In this document: piece after piece, positions 8,426 to 16,981 of the stretch
How the letters are laid out: every line of letters starts with the position of its first letter
Position numbering within the stretch: the stretch's first letter is position 1
The notes under the pieces: generated by a model
Seen by the model: only the letters and a program-made list of their open reading frames with translations
What the model was told of the DNA's origin: nothing
The model's database searches: none
Translations under genes and position numbers: made by a program
Assembly: GCA_030427635.1 (NCBI GenBank)
Contig: JAUIBA010000015.1
Coordinates: 26,423 to 90,422 of the forward strand
DNA: 64,000 nucleotides
Reading direction: 5' to 3'
DNA from: Bacteroidia bacterium
Lineage (GTDB): Bacteria; Bacteroidota; Bacteroidia; Chitinophagales; Chitinophagaceae

Positions 8426-8606
8426 TGAAGCGTGCCGTAGCATCTCCGAAGCATTCGGGGACGAGTGGGGTTATGTTGTTATGCCTACTGCACGGCAATT
8501 AGAGATTGCCCTCCACTGTGACTTAGACAGAGTCTACGCCAAGCTAGGTATCGACGAGCATATTTCTCAACATTTTAATAAAACAAGATTTTTCAGCAAA
8601 AGATGA
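8426..8606 (+). pseudogene. Orphan open frame downstream of repeat B, possible gene remnant
   Basis: An open frame continues from inside repeat B (ATG at 8391) to a stop at 8606. Its non-repeat part reads as a plausible soluble protein (SEAFGDEWGYVVMPTARQ, LHCDLDRVYAKLGIDEHI) with no start codon of its own clearly outside the repeat. It may be the 3' remnant of a captured gene fused by chance to the repeat, or a small gene initiated in the repeat. The family is not recognised. Confidence 0.3.
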
Positions 8607-8691
8607 TTTTCTAAAAGGTTTTGCCCACTATTGATAAGCAGATAGGGTACAATGGATACAAATTTTTAAATTAACTTGGTAACATTTTTTT

Positions 8692-9078
8692 ATGAAAAGA
8701 TCTTTTTTAGCAATAACATTTGCTTTTACAGGCTGCGTAGCAGATTACAGATATTTATTGACTGTAACGAATAATTCCACAGCCAATATTACCTATGTTA
8801 TTGGATATAACTACCCAGATACAAGCATACCGCCAAACGATGGACGATTAATATCGAAATTGGTTCCTTCGGAATCAAAAACATATGAAAGTTCCGAAAA
8901 ATGGGAGAGTAAGATAGATGCTGCCCCCGGAAAGAAATTTTCTTACTTTTTTTTTAATACAGATACAATTAGCAAGTACGGTTGGGACACCATTCGTATA
9001 CATAACAAGATACTTAAGAGAATAGATATTTCTGCTCAAGAATTGAAAAGCATAGGTTATAAAATAATTTATGAATAA
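8692..9078 (+). CDS. Small AT-rich lipoprotein of unknown function
   Basis: Product of 128 residues starting with a lipoprotein signal (MKRSFLAITFAFTGC, Cys15). The mature part is rich in beta-type segments (YLLTVTNNSTANITYVIGY, SYFFFNTDTISKYG). The family is not recognised, but proteins of this size and shape are frequent in Bacteroidota accessory regions. It is the last gene of the repeat-rich island and is AT-rich like its neighbours. It is not in an operon. Confidence 0.6.
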   Translation: MKRSFLAITFAFTGCVADYRYLLTVTNNSTANITYVIGYNYPDTSIPPNDGRLISKLVPSESKTYESSEKWESKIDAAPGKKFSYFFFNTDTISKYGWDTIRIHNKILKRIDISAQELKSIGYKIIYE

Positions 9079-9108
9079 TGTATAGCGCCAGTTAGATAGT
9101 TTATCCCT

Positions 9109-9260
9109 GATGTTGCAATAGAAAGTGCAATAATTGACTTAACTTCTTGGTTGTCAATGTCAATTTTGATTAAAATTCAATTGTAATGCAGTTGGATTTT
9201 AACTGTGCAAAGTTTTGAGAATCAATAACTAACAATGAAACATACTTCTATTGCAACATC
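9109..9260. mobile_element. 152-bp inverted-repeat element (MITE-like)
   Basis: Two perfect 15-bp inverted arms, GATGTTGCAATAGAA (9109-9123) and TTCTATTGCAACATC (9246-9260), bound an AT-rich stretch without coding capacity. The arms extend imperfectly outward (TTATCCC against GGGTTAA). Size and structure fit a miniature inverted-repeat element or a large structured RNA. No target-site duplication is obvious. Confidence 0.45.
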
Positions 9261-9358
9261 TGGGGTTAAGTATCATGTGTCTTTGCATCTTTAAGGCAAA
9301 AGGTTAGAAGCGTTTTGTATGCAATTTATTTGCAGAGGTAGTAGAATGCCAACAAGAA

Positions 9359-9405
9359 TAACCATGGTGAGTTTTCATGTATAATCTGTAAACTCACCAT
9401 AGTTA
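9359..9405. repeat. Strong isolated hairpin
   Basis: ATGGTGAGTTT (9364-9374) and AAACTCACCAT (9390-9400) are perfect 11-bp arms around a 15-base loop, and the stem extends by five more pairs after one mismatch (ATAAC / GTTAT). No gene ends nearby and no U-run follows, so it is not an ordinary terminator. Confidence 0.5.
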
Positions 9406-9847
9406 TATACACATATTGGAAGTTTAATCTTCTATATACAGCTCACTGAAGGAACGTTCTTACCTAGTCAACCATTTCTATCTTCTGTATTATGACTGTA
9501 ATCAAGGAGTTCATGGCGGAACTGGTTGACGCGCAATCATCGCCAGCAATGTGCCACTCAATTGACATTTAGACAGCAAAAATTGCGTCCAATGGGGAAT
9601 TGGGTGATTACAAAAAAGCTCATCCATCACACATGGTCTCGTAGCTCAGTTGGTTGAGCAGCATGTCGTTCTATAAAAAGATCAAATGACCTTCAAGAGT
9701 AGAAAGTGGTGAAACAAAACGAATTTAAACTCAATGCTTTGACGTCACTATCGAACCTGACAAATACTGCGACAGAAGGCCGTTCAGAAGTTTCCTTCCA
9801 ACGGATACTGCAAGTTTCAGTGCGGGCAATTTTCTGCAGAAAGTAAA
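9406..9847. other. Gene-free stretch with two tRNA 5'-half fragments
   Basis: No credible coding frame. At 9514-9534, TGGCGGAACTGGTTGACGCGC resembles the D-arm region of a tRNA-Leu. At 9635-9662, GGTCTCGTAGCTCAGTTGG...GAGCAGC repeats the first ~28 nt of the tRNA-Lys gene at 9971 in the opposite orientation, with TTGAG in place of TAGAG. Neither continues into an anticodon arm or a 3' half, so these are fragments, not genes. Confidence 0.5.
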
Positions 9848-9876
9848 AAGGCGTCACATTTTGCATGTAACGCCTT
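9848..9876 (-). terminator. Terminator after tRNA-Lys
   Basis: AAGGCGT...ACGCCTT arms with an additional ACAT/ATGT pairing; on the minus strand a T-run follows. It is positioned 23 bp beyond the 3' end of the tRNA-Lys gene. Confidence 0.65.
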
Positions 9877-9898
9877 GATAACCAATTAAATTAAGGTG

Positions 9899-9971
<73 letters not shown>

Positions 9972-10027
9972 TTAATTTGGGACAGCGAAGGTAAGAAAAA
10001 AATAACGTTACGGGAATGGGTGTAGCT

Positions 10028-11311
10028 TTAAAGTGGCCATGCTACAATCTTATTCACCATGTCTTCTCTGTGTGGCGCCTGTATGCGTACATAGTTGTCG
10101 CTATATCCTTCCATCATACCGTTTTTGCTGGTATGCTCAAAGAGTACATTACGCATCTGGCCGCGCTGCTGCTCAGTGAAATACTGCATTTTCTGGTAAG
10201 AGAGGTTGCGCAGGGTTTTATTGCGCTCATTGCGTATGTGAATGGGTACTGCAGCATCCATCTCTGCAGCCAGTGTATTGATACGCTCAGAGTAGGTGAA
10301 TACGTGCAGATAGGATATATCTGTTTCATGCAGGAAACGGAAAGTATCCTGAAAGTCTTCATCTGTCTCGCCGGGGAAGCCTACTATCACATCGGCACCT
10401 ATGCAGCAGTGTGGCATCAGCGCTTTTATGCGTTGCACCCTGTCGGTGTACAGATTGCTGCGGTAGCGGCGGCGCATGAGTCCCAGTATGCGGTCGCTAC
10501 CACTCTGCAGTGGTATATGAAAGTGAGGCATGAAGCGGGATGAGCCTGCCACAAAGTCTATAATCTCATCCGTGAGCAGATTGGGCTCTATAGATGAAAT
10601 ACGGAACCGCTCTACCCCCGGGGCCGCATCGGCATCTATGGCCTGTATCAGCTCCAGAAATGATGAGTCACGTGTGCGCCCGCCATCGGCTCCTTTGCCA
10701 AAGTCGCCCAGGTTGATGCCGGTAAGTACTACTTCCCTTACGCCACTTTGTGCCAGCTCATTAATATTTGCCAGTACTCCTTTTATACTATCGCTGCGGC
10801 TATGACCCCTGGCCAGCGGTATGGTGCAGAAACTACAGTTGTAGTCGCAGCCGTCCTGTACTTTAAGGAATGTACGTGTGCGGTCGTTGACTGAATAAGA
10901 GCTGTGAAACCCGGAAACGTCCTCAATGTCGCAGGAGCAAATCCTTGCGCCTCCACCATCGGCAGGGCCGGCAGCTATTTCCCGCAGGTGTGCAGCAAGG
11001 TTAAATTTTTCTGCAGCACCCAGTACCAGATCTACGCCTTCAATAGCCGCTATTTCCTGCGGTTTCAGTTGTGCATAGCAGCCGGTTATCACTACAGCTG
11101 CATCAGGGTTGCGGCGCTGAATGCGCCGTACAATCTGTCGGCACTCTTTATCGGCATTTTCTGTAACGGAGCATGTATTTATTACATACACATCGGCAAG
11201 GTCGTCAAAATCCTTTTTTATAAAGCCGTCAGCTTCCAGCATACGGCTCAGTGCCGATGTCTCGGAATAATTAAGCTTACAGCCCAGTGTATGAAATGCT
11301 ACTGACTTCAT
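10028..11311 (-). CDS. mtaB: tRNA t6A37 methylthiotransferase MtaB
   Basis: This radical-SAM enzyme adds a methylthio group to N6-threonylcarbamoyladenosine at position 37 of tRNAs reading ANN codons. It has 427 residues, normal for the family. The N-terminal MTTase domain has Cys11, Cys47 and Cys78 for the second iron-sulfur cluster (FHTLGCKLNYSE, VINTCSVTENAD, VITGCYAQ). The radical-SAM CxxxCxxC motif is at Cys155/159/162 (DGCDYNCSFCTIPLARG). The FHTLGCKLN start separates MtaB from MiaB (SYGCQMN) and RimO. It is monocistronic, with tRNA-Lys (itself a t6A tRNA species) following on the same strand. Confidence 0.93.
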   Translation of the reverse strand: MKSVAFHTLGCKLNYSETSALSRMLEADGFIKKDFDDLADVYVINTCSVTENADKECRQIVRRIQRRNPDAAVVITGCYAQLKPQEIAAIEGVDLVLGAAEKFNLAAHLREIAAGPADGGGARICSCDIEDVSGFHSSYSVNDRTRTFLKVQDGCDYNCSFCTIPLARGHSRSDSIKGVLANINELAQSGVREVVLTGINLGDFGKGADGGRTRDSSFLELIQAIDADAAPGVERFRISSIEPNLLTDEIIDFVAGSSRFMPHFHIPLQSGSDRILGLMRRRYRSNLYTDRVQRIKALMPHCCIGADVIVGFPGETDEDFQDTFRFLHETDISYLHVFTYSERINTLAAEMDAAVPIHIRNERNKTLRNLSYQKMQYFTEQQRGQMRNVLFEHTSKNGMMEGYSDNYVRIQAPHREDMVNKIVAWPL

Positions 11312-11654
11312 TGTGTACCTTCCTGCTAAAGGGCTGCAAAGGTACAGATAAATAATATGTGGCTGATTAACAAAGATGTATGTTCAAATTCATATACAAA
11401 CAGAACAAAGTTGTATATTTACAATAGGTATTTTGTATAGTACTGAAGCCGGTGTGAAATGCAATATATATTTTAACTAAAAGCAATTTATATTTAATTA
11501 AAAATATGTTCATTATGCTATTGTAGATTAAATATTCATAAAAAGCCAACGCATAGCTACAGCTGTATGTCTTTTATGAAAGAGATGGTCTATCCGGCCA
11601 TGTTTACTATATAACGCTAAACAAACTATCTTAAAACAGATAAAAACGTTTATC
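11312..11654. promoter_or_regulatory. AT-rich divergent intergenic region, mtaB and T9SS cargo
   Basis: 343 bp without a gene, strongly AT-rich. It must hold promoters for mtaB (leftward) and the 1138-residue cargo gene (rightward). A near match to the Bacteroidota -7 element (TATTTTG) lies around 11429, which would imply a long 5' leader for the cargo gene. No operator or riboswitch is evident. Confidence 0.35.
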
Positions 11655-14600
11655 ATGGGTTCTACCTTTATCAGGAAAATTTCAGCACTTACTGTTGCCA
11701 TGTGCCTTACTTTCTTTGCATCCAGGGCGCAGCTTACAGTTGTTGATACCGGCGACTGTAACGGGCATGTACTTAATGCTACAGTAATTGGTACGCTTCC
11801 TACCGGAGCAGGTATTACATCAGATGATGGCTACTCTGGTGTTACGCCTATCGGCTTTACTTTTAACTTTTATGGTACTAACTATACGCAGTTGGTAATA
11901 GGCTCTAACGGGGTACTGAATTTTGACCTTACGCTCGCCGGTGCTTATTGTCCATGGCCTATCACAGCTGCGCTATTGGGTAACCCCAATATGCGTAATG
12001 CCATATGCGGCCCCTGGTGCGACATATACATACCAGCCGGAGGAACCATAACCCGCTCTACATCAGGTACGGCACCAAACCGTAAATTTTCTGTTACCTG
12101 GTGTGGTACAAGAATGTACTCATGTACTGCAGAATGGGTAACCAGCCAGGTAATACTATATGAAACATCAAACCTGATAGAAGTACATACTGCACACAAA
12201 ACTGTGTGTGCATGGAATAACGGACGTGCTATCACTGGTATTCAGAATGCAGCAGGCACACTGGCTACTGTGGCTCCCGGCCGCGACTGGACACCTACAT
12301 GGAGTGTAATAACGCCGCCTGAAGCATGGCGTTTTACACCCTCAGGCGCTACTTATACTGTAGCATCTATTCCGTATGCACCGCTACCGTTTGCTACCGG
12401 TGCTACCTATTGGTATAATACAGCCACGGGCGCTTACCTGGGTACAGGACCATATCTGCCTGTAAATCCTCCTATTTCTACTACTTATACTGCTGCAGTA
12501 CTGGGATGTAATGATACCACCAGAGCATACATTACTGTAGGCCCATGCCGTAATGCGTGTGTAGGTGATACCCTGGTGCTGAACAGGCCCGGAGACTCTA
12601 CGGGTGCTACCTATATGTGGTATGGTCCTGCTCCGTCAACAACGGTATTTGCTACTACGCAGCAGGCTGTGATATTCCCTACTACAGCAGCTCATAATGG
12701 TACCTTCTCCTGTGTGCGTACCATAGGCGGCGTTTCTGATACAATAGATGTAACTATAAACGTACGTCATAAGCCTAATGTCTCAGCCAGCAGTAATGCA
12801 CCGCTATGTTTAGGTGCAGGTAGTACACTCACTTTGTTTTCTGTATGTGACTCACCATCTGTTACTTATAACTGGAGTGCATATCCACCATCGTTTACCT
12901 CTACATTACAAAACCCAATAAAAACAGGCATTGGTGTAACCGATACCGGAACGTATCAGGTGATAGTGGAGACTGTATTCGGATGTAAGGATACAGCAAG
13001 TACCTATGTTTATCTGGTAGAAACACCTGACCCTCCCACTGTAAATGCATTCAGTCCTTACTGTCAGAATGATACGTTTATACCGTTTACTGTAACTGAT
13101 ATAGAGCCGGGAGCAGTTGTATACTGGTATAGTACCGCTTCGGGTGCAGGGGGTACAGTAACGCCTCCTACCGTAAATACAACCATAGCGGGTACTTATA
13201 AGTTTTACTTTAACCAGATTATAGGTAGCTGTGAGAGTAATATAGATTCTGTAACAGTGGTGGTTAATCCTATTCCGGCACCTATTACAGGTATTACAGG
13301 TGTGTGTCAGTATATGACTATTACACTGGGTGATGCTACGCCTGGCGGTACATGGAGTACTTCTAATCCTGCTATTGCGTCTATAGACGGTACAACGGGA
13401 GTAGTGACGGGTCATACACCAGGCACAGCTGTGGTATACTACACACTGGCTACCTCCTGCCGTATCAATACGGTTGTAACGGTACACCCCAAGCCAGCGC
13501 CTCCTATTGTGCCTGAAGTGCGCTACTGTCAGTTTAAGCTGGCGGATCAGTTAAGCGTTACCACTGGCGGTTCAGGATATACAACTACGTGGTACGGACT
13601 GGGTGCAACCCCCGGCATCACATCGGGCAGCGGGATGAGTGGTATTGTACCTAATACAGATACAGCTGCAGGTATCTATGATTATTATGTTACCCAGACA
13701 TCGCCTTTCGGTTGTGTGAGCGATAGCGCAAGGTTCCCGGTACGCATAGTAGCTGAGCCATCTATGCCGGTAACAAAAGATACCAGCTACTGCCAGCATA
13801 CACCCAACGTGCCACCACTAACAGCAATGGGCGACAGCCTGCGCTGGTACACATCCGCTACAAGTACACCGGGTAGCTTCTCAGCTCCGGTACCACCTGT
13901 AGAAGTGCCAGGTGTAACTACATGGTTTGTGACTCAGACTCAGAACGCCTGCGAAAGCCAGCGCAATACTATATCGGTAGAAGTACTGGTATTGCCTGAC
14001 TTTGAAATACAGGCTGAGCGTGACTGGGTATGTCAGTACGACTCACTGGTAATGAATTATGATGGACCCAGCTACATAGATCCTGCTTATACATGGTCTC
14101 TGCCGGTAGGCGCTTCATTTGTAAATGGTACCAGCTATGATGGAGAATCGGTAATGGTAAGCTTTGATACCGTATGGGGCAGACATGATGTAATACTGAC
14201 TGTGAGCAACTACGGTGGCAGATGCGCTACATCTGATACGATGCCTGTAAGGGTAATACCAGCACCAGATGCACATGCATACATCAAGCAGGATATTTGC
14301 CTTGGTGATACCATAACGCTGGCACTTACCAACCATACCAACAACTCTCATACATATACATGGACGCTGGATGGCAATCCCATTCTGTCATCGCCTGTAG
14401 TGAAGCTGGTAACTAAAAATGAAAACACCGGTGGCCCATATGTGCTTAGCTGGGAAGAGGAAGGAGTACACATCATAACTGTAAAGAGCTTCACCGCTGA
14501 GGGCTGTACTGCACTGCCTACAGCAGATACTGTGAAAGTACACAAGCTGCCTAATCCTTTATTTGATGTGATAGATATTCCTGATAACTATTGTATAGAG

Positions 14601-15071
14601 GACAGCCTGCATTTCAAAGCACATGTAAGTGATTACAACTATAGCTACATGTGGGAGCCTGAACATTCGTTCGTAAATCAGAACATGCCGGAAATATGGG
14701 GGCGTATAGAGCAGCTGAATGGTCGCATAAGCCTTACGGTTACAGACCAGTTCGGATGTCATGCTACTTATACTAAAGCTTTCAAACCTGACGAGTGCTG
14801 TACGGTATCATTGCCTAATGCATTCACACCTAATGGTGACGGGTTGAATGACAGGTTCCGTCCAGGTTTTGCAGGGTACAGAAGATTCCACATCTTCCGT
14901 GTCAGCAACCGCTGGGGACAGACCATCTTTGAAAGTGCCAACTCTAATCCTTCATGGGATGGTACCTATAATGGTGTGCCACAGGATATGGGTACTTACT
15001 TCTATTATGTTCGCTTCGACTGCGGTGGTAAAACCGTAGAGCAGAAGGGCGATATTACACTTATCCGATAG
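11655..15071 (+). CDS. T9SS type B sorting-domain protein with nidogen-like and Ig/PKD-like domains
   Basis: Secreted giant of 1138 residues. Signal peptide about 1-26 (ends FFASRAQ). Residues about 55-230 look like a NIDO-type domain (PIGFTFNFYGTNYTQLVIGS). The middle consists of about eight Ig/PKD-like modules, each with a conserved Cys after a strand such as PYCQNDTF or SYCQHTP; one has a BIG2-like core (TTGVVTGHTPGTAVVYY). The last ~85 residues are the gliding-motility-associated/T9SS type B C-terminal domain: LPNAFTPNGDGLNDRF, RVSNRWGQTIFES, GTYFYYVRFDCGG. T9SS should carry it to the cell surface or medium; an adhesin-like role is inference. A terminator hairpin follows. Confidence 0.93.
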   Translation: MGSTFIRKISALTVAMCLTFFASRAQLTVVDTGDCNGHVLNATVIGTLPTGAGITSDDGYSGVTPIGFTFNFYGTNYTQLVIGSNGVLNFDLTLAGAYCPWPITAALLGNPNMRNAICGPWCDIYIPAGGTITRSTSGTAPNRKFSVTWCGTRMYSCTAEWVTSQVILYETSNLIEVHTAHKTVCAWNNGRAITGIQNAAGTLATVAPGRDWTPTWSVITPPEAWRFTPSGATYTVASIPYAPLPFATGATYWYNTATGAYLGTGPYLPVNPPISTTYTAAVLGCNDTTRAYITVGPCRNACVGDTLVLNRPGDSTGATYMWYGPAPSTTVFATTQQAVIFPTTAAHNGTFSCVRTIGGVSDTIDVTINVRHKPNVSASSNAPLCLGAGSTLTLFSVCDSPSVTYNWSAYPPSFTSTLQNPIKTGIGVTDTGTYQVIVETVFGCKDTASTYVYLVETPDPPTVNAFSPYCQNDTFIPFTVTDIEPGAVVYWYSTASGAGGTVTPPTVNTTIAGTYKFYFNQIIGSCESNIDSVTVVVNPIPAPITGITGVCQYMTITLGDATPGGTWSTSNPAIASIDGTTGVVTGHTPGTAVVYYTLATSCRINTVVTVHPKPAPPIVPEVRYCQFKLADQLSVTTGGSGYTTTWYGLGATPGITSGSGMSGIVPNTDTAAGIYDYYVTQTSPFGCVSDSARFPVRIVAEPSMPVTKDTSYCQHTPNVPPLTAMGDSLRWYTSATSTPGSFSAPVPPVEVPGVTTWFVTQTQNACESQRNTISVEVLVLPDFEIQAERDWVCQYDSLVMNYDGPSYIDPAYTWSLPVGASFVNGTSYDGESVMVSFDTVWGRHDVILTVSNYGGRCATSDTMPVRVIPAPDAHAYIKQDICLGDTITLALTNHTNNSHTYTWTLDGNPILSSPVVKLVTKNENTGGPYVLSWEEEGVHIITVKSFTAEGCTALPTADTVKVHKLPNPLFDVIDIPDNYCIEDSLHFKAHVSDYNYSYMWEPEHSFVNQNMPEIWGRIEQLNGRISLTVTDQFGCHATYTKAFKPDECCTVSLPNAFTPNGDGLNDRFRPGFAGYRRFHIFRVSNRWGQTIFESANSNPSWDGTYNGVPQDMGTYFYYVRFDCGGKTVEQKGDITLIR

Positions 15072-15098
15072 TTTTTTTAAGAAAGCATTACAATTACA

Positions 15099-15127
15099 GC
15101 AGCCGTCCCGGGTACCGGGGCGGCTGC
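15099..15127 (+). terminator. Intrinsic terminator of the T9SS cargo gene
   Basis: GCAGCCGTCCCGG GTA CCGGGGCGGCTGC, one mismatch, followed by TTCTTTC. It lies 28 bp past the stop codon. Confidence 0.75.
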
Positions 15128-15146
15128 TTCTTTCAGGTAATTAAAG

Positions 15147-15154
15147 TAACTTTG
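15147..15154 (+). promoter_or_regulatory. -7 promoter element (TAACTTTG) of the enoyl-CoA hydratase/isomerase gene
   Basis: Exact TAnnTTTG match four bases before the ATG at 15159, which would give a very short or absent leader. The -33 element is not clear. Confidence 0.4.
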
Positions 15155-15158
15155 AGAC

Positions 15159-15935
15159 ATGTCTTCAGTACTATTAACAAGAGAAAACGGTGTGGGTTTC
15201 ATAACTCTTAACCGCCCTGAGAAATACAATAGCTATAACCGGGAAATGGCAATTCTGCTTCAGCGCGACCTGGATACATGTGCTGCTGATGAGAATATAC
15301 GATGTATATACATAACAGGGGCAGGGAAAGGTTTCTGCTCAGGCCAGGACCTGGCAGAAGCTACCGACCCGAGTGCAGAAGATTTTGAACGTATGGTGCG
15401 GGAGCATTACAATGCTACCATTATGCGTATACGTAACCTGGAGAAGCCGGTAATAGCTGCTGTAAATGGAGTAGCAGCTGGTGCCGGTGCCAATATAGCA
15501 CTGGCATGTGATATTGTTTATGCATCTGAAGGCGCTTCTTTCATCCAGGCTTTCAGTAAAATAGGTCTCATCCCTGATAGTGGCGGAACATGGTTCCTGC
15601 CACGGCTTGTAGGTATGCAGCGCGCATCGGCACTTATGATGACGGGCGATAAGGTAAGTGCTGCAGAAGCTGCCGCAATGGGTATGATATACAAGGTATT
15701 TCCCGATGACCACTTTGCAGAGGAAACACGAAAAATAGCGCTGAATATGGCAAAGATGCCTACCCGTGGTCTGGCACTTACCAAGCAGTTGCTGAATGAA
15801 ACCTATATCCACTCTACTGAGCGTCAGCTGGAGCGGGAGAAGGACCTGCAGATACAGGCGGGGGGGACATTTGACTTCAGAGAAGGGGTACAGGCGTTTC
15901 TGGAAAAGCGCAAACCGGAATTCCGGGGTAACTGA
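15159..15935 (+). CDS. Enoyl-CoA hydratase/isomerase, PaaG-like
   Basis: Crotonase-fold enzyme of 258 residues acting on acyl-CoA double bonds. Oxyanion-hole segments: GAGKGFCSGQDLAE (about 51-64) and AAVNGVAAGAGANIALACD (about 93-111). At the catalytic position it has IPDSGGTWFLPR, with Asp in place of the hydratase Glu; this Asp is the hallmark of PaaG-type 2-(1,2-epoxy-1,2-dihydrophenyl)acetyl-CoA isomerases and delta3,delta2-enoyl-CoA isomerases. The rest of the phenylacetate pathway is not nearby, so the substrate remains open. It stands alone downstream of a terminator and has its own promoter-like site. Confidence 0.85.
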   Translation: MSSVLLTRENGVGFITLNRPEKYNSYNREMAILLQRDLDTCAADENIRCIYITGAGKGFCSGQDLAEATDPSAEDFERMVREHYNATIMRIRNLEKPVIAAVNGVAAGAGANIALACDIVYASEGASFIQAFSKIGLIPDSGGTWFLPRLVGMQRASALMMTGDKVSAAEAAAMGMIYKVFPDDHFAEETRKIALNMAKMPTRGLALTKQLLNETYIHSTERQLEREKDLQIQAGGTFDFREGVQAFLEKRKPEFRGN

Positions 15936-16023
15936 TATCCGTTTTTGCAGCTATCCACATGCCGTAGTGGATAAATACTCAGGAATGTATGCAAGTGCAA
16001 TGGGGAATGCGTGGGCTAACTGC

Positions 16024-16031
16024 TAATTTTG
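16024..16031 (+). promoter_or_regulatory. -7 promoter element (TAATTTTG) of the DUF4271 gene
   Basis: Exact TAnnTTTG match eight bases before the ATG at 16039; no convincing -33 partner. Confidence 0.35.
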
Positions 16032-16038
16032 CAGTACC

Positions 16039-16908
16039 ATGCTGCGCCTGATGTACATAGTACTATTTATGGTGGCAGGGATGCTGTGCCGGGCACAGCA
16101 CCCTGACCCTGCTGCATGGGGTATAGATATGCCAGGCGACCCTGTAGTAATAGAGCAGATGGCACAGCACATGGCCGATAGCGCACTTGCGGCACACCCA
16201 ATGCTTGCCAGCGGTTATGTAGTGGCCGATGTACAGTCTATGCGTCCATCATCCACACAGACATCAGACTTTTACCTGCTGCTGGCGTTATGCCTGATAC
16301 TGGGACTGATACGGTATGTAGACACACGATATTTTATAAACCTGTGGCGTGCATTCTGGAATCCTACACTCAGTAACCGGCAGCTGAAAGAACAGCTGCA
16401 GAGTGCCGGCCTGCCCAACTTTCTGATGAATGTATTTTTCACCATAGCAGGTGGCGCATACATTTATTATGTAGTAAAGTTTTTTACGCCCGGGCCTCCC
16501 GGTTCACTGCCTTCATCACTGCTCATAGTACTGCTTATAGCAGGCACAGGACTTATATATATAGTGAAATATGCCGCAGTGCGTTTCAGTGGCTGGGCAT
16601 TCAGGGTAGAGGGGGTAACTGAGCATTACCTGTTCAATGTATTTCTGATAAACAAGATTCTTGCCATTACTTTACTACCTTTCATTATTGTACTGGCCTT
16701 TGCGGCAAGAGAGTGGGCGCAGCAGGCACTGTTTCTTTCCTTTATTGCCTGCGGTCTGCTGCTGCTGAATCGGTACCTCAGGTCGTGGAAGGTGTTTGGT
16801 TCCTTCTTCCAATACAGTCGTTTCCATTTTTTTATGTACCTTTGCGCCTCGGAATTATTGCCGATAGCTGTGCTTATGAAGCTGCTTGTGAAGGGTTTGT
16901 TGTTCTGA
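16039..16908 (+). CDS. DUF4271 integral membrane protein
   Basis: Product of 289 residues. Signal peptide about 1-20 (LCRAQ), a periplasmic segment, then six or so hydrophobic helices (FYLLLALCLILGLIRY; NVFFTIAGGAYIYYVVKF; SLLIVLLIAGTGLIYIV; ILAITLLPFIIVLAFAAR; and others). The family signature (FINLWRAFWNPTLSNRQL) is clear. Function unknown. In Bacteroidota this family typically lies just before a uroporphyrinogen-III synthase-like gene, as here (73-bp gap), so the two are probably co-transcribed. Confidence 0.88.
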   Translation: MLRLMYIVLFMVAGMLCRAQHPDPAAWGIDMPGDPVVIEQMAQHMADSALAAHPMLASGYVVADVQSMRPSSTQTSDFYLLLALCLILGLIRYVDTRYFINLWRAFWNPTLSNRQLKEQLQSAGLPNFLMNVFFTIAGGAYIYYVVKFFTPGPPGSLPSSLLIVLLIAGTGLIYIVKYAAVRFSGWAFRVEGVTEHYLFNVFLINKILAITLLPFIIVLAFAAREWAQQALFLSFIACGLLLLNRYLRSWKVFGSFFQYSRFHFFMYLCASELLPIAVLMKLLVKGLLF

Positions 16909-16981
16909 TTGATGCTTCTGAAGCCCACCGGCTCTAAATTCCGGACGATACCGGTAGTACCCCTTTCGTTAATCTTTGTAT

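Noticed and set aside
5540..8430. CRISPR array
   Set aside because: The repeats are 58-142 bp, of three kinds, separated by whole genes; there are no short regularly spaced repeats or cas genes.
9635..9710. Second functional tRNA-Lys gene
   Set aside because: Only the 5' ~28 nt match; no anticodon arm, T-arm or complementary 3' acceptor strand follows.
11367..11549. 60-codon minus-strand frame in the AT-rich gap upstream of mtaB
   Set aside because: AT-rich sequence gives hydrophobic translation by chance; no start context and no family.
12906..13487. 193-codon minus-strand frame inside the T9SS type B cargo gene
   Set aside because: Low-complexity Cys/Tyr/Arg-rich translation of Thr/Ser-rich repeats; an antisense artefact.
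16272..16928. Minus-strand frames under DUF4271
   Set aside because: Antisense to a continuous membrane protein with family signature.
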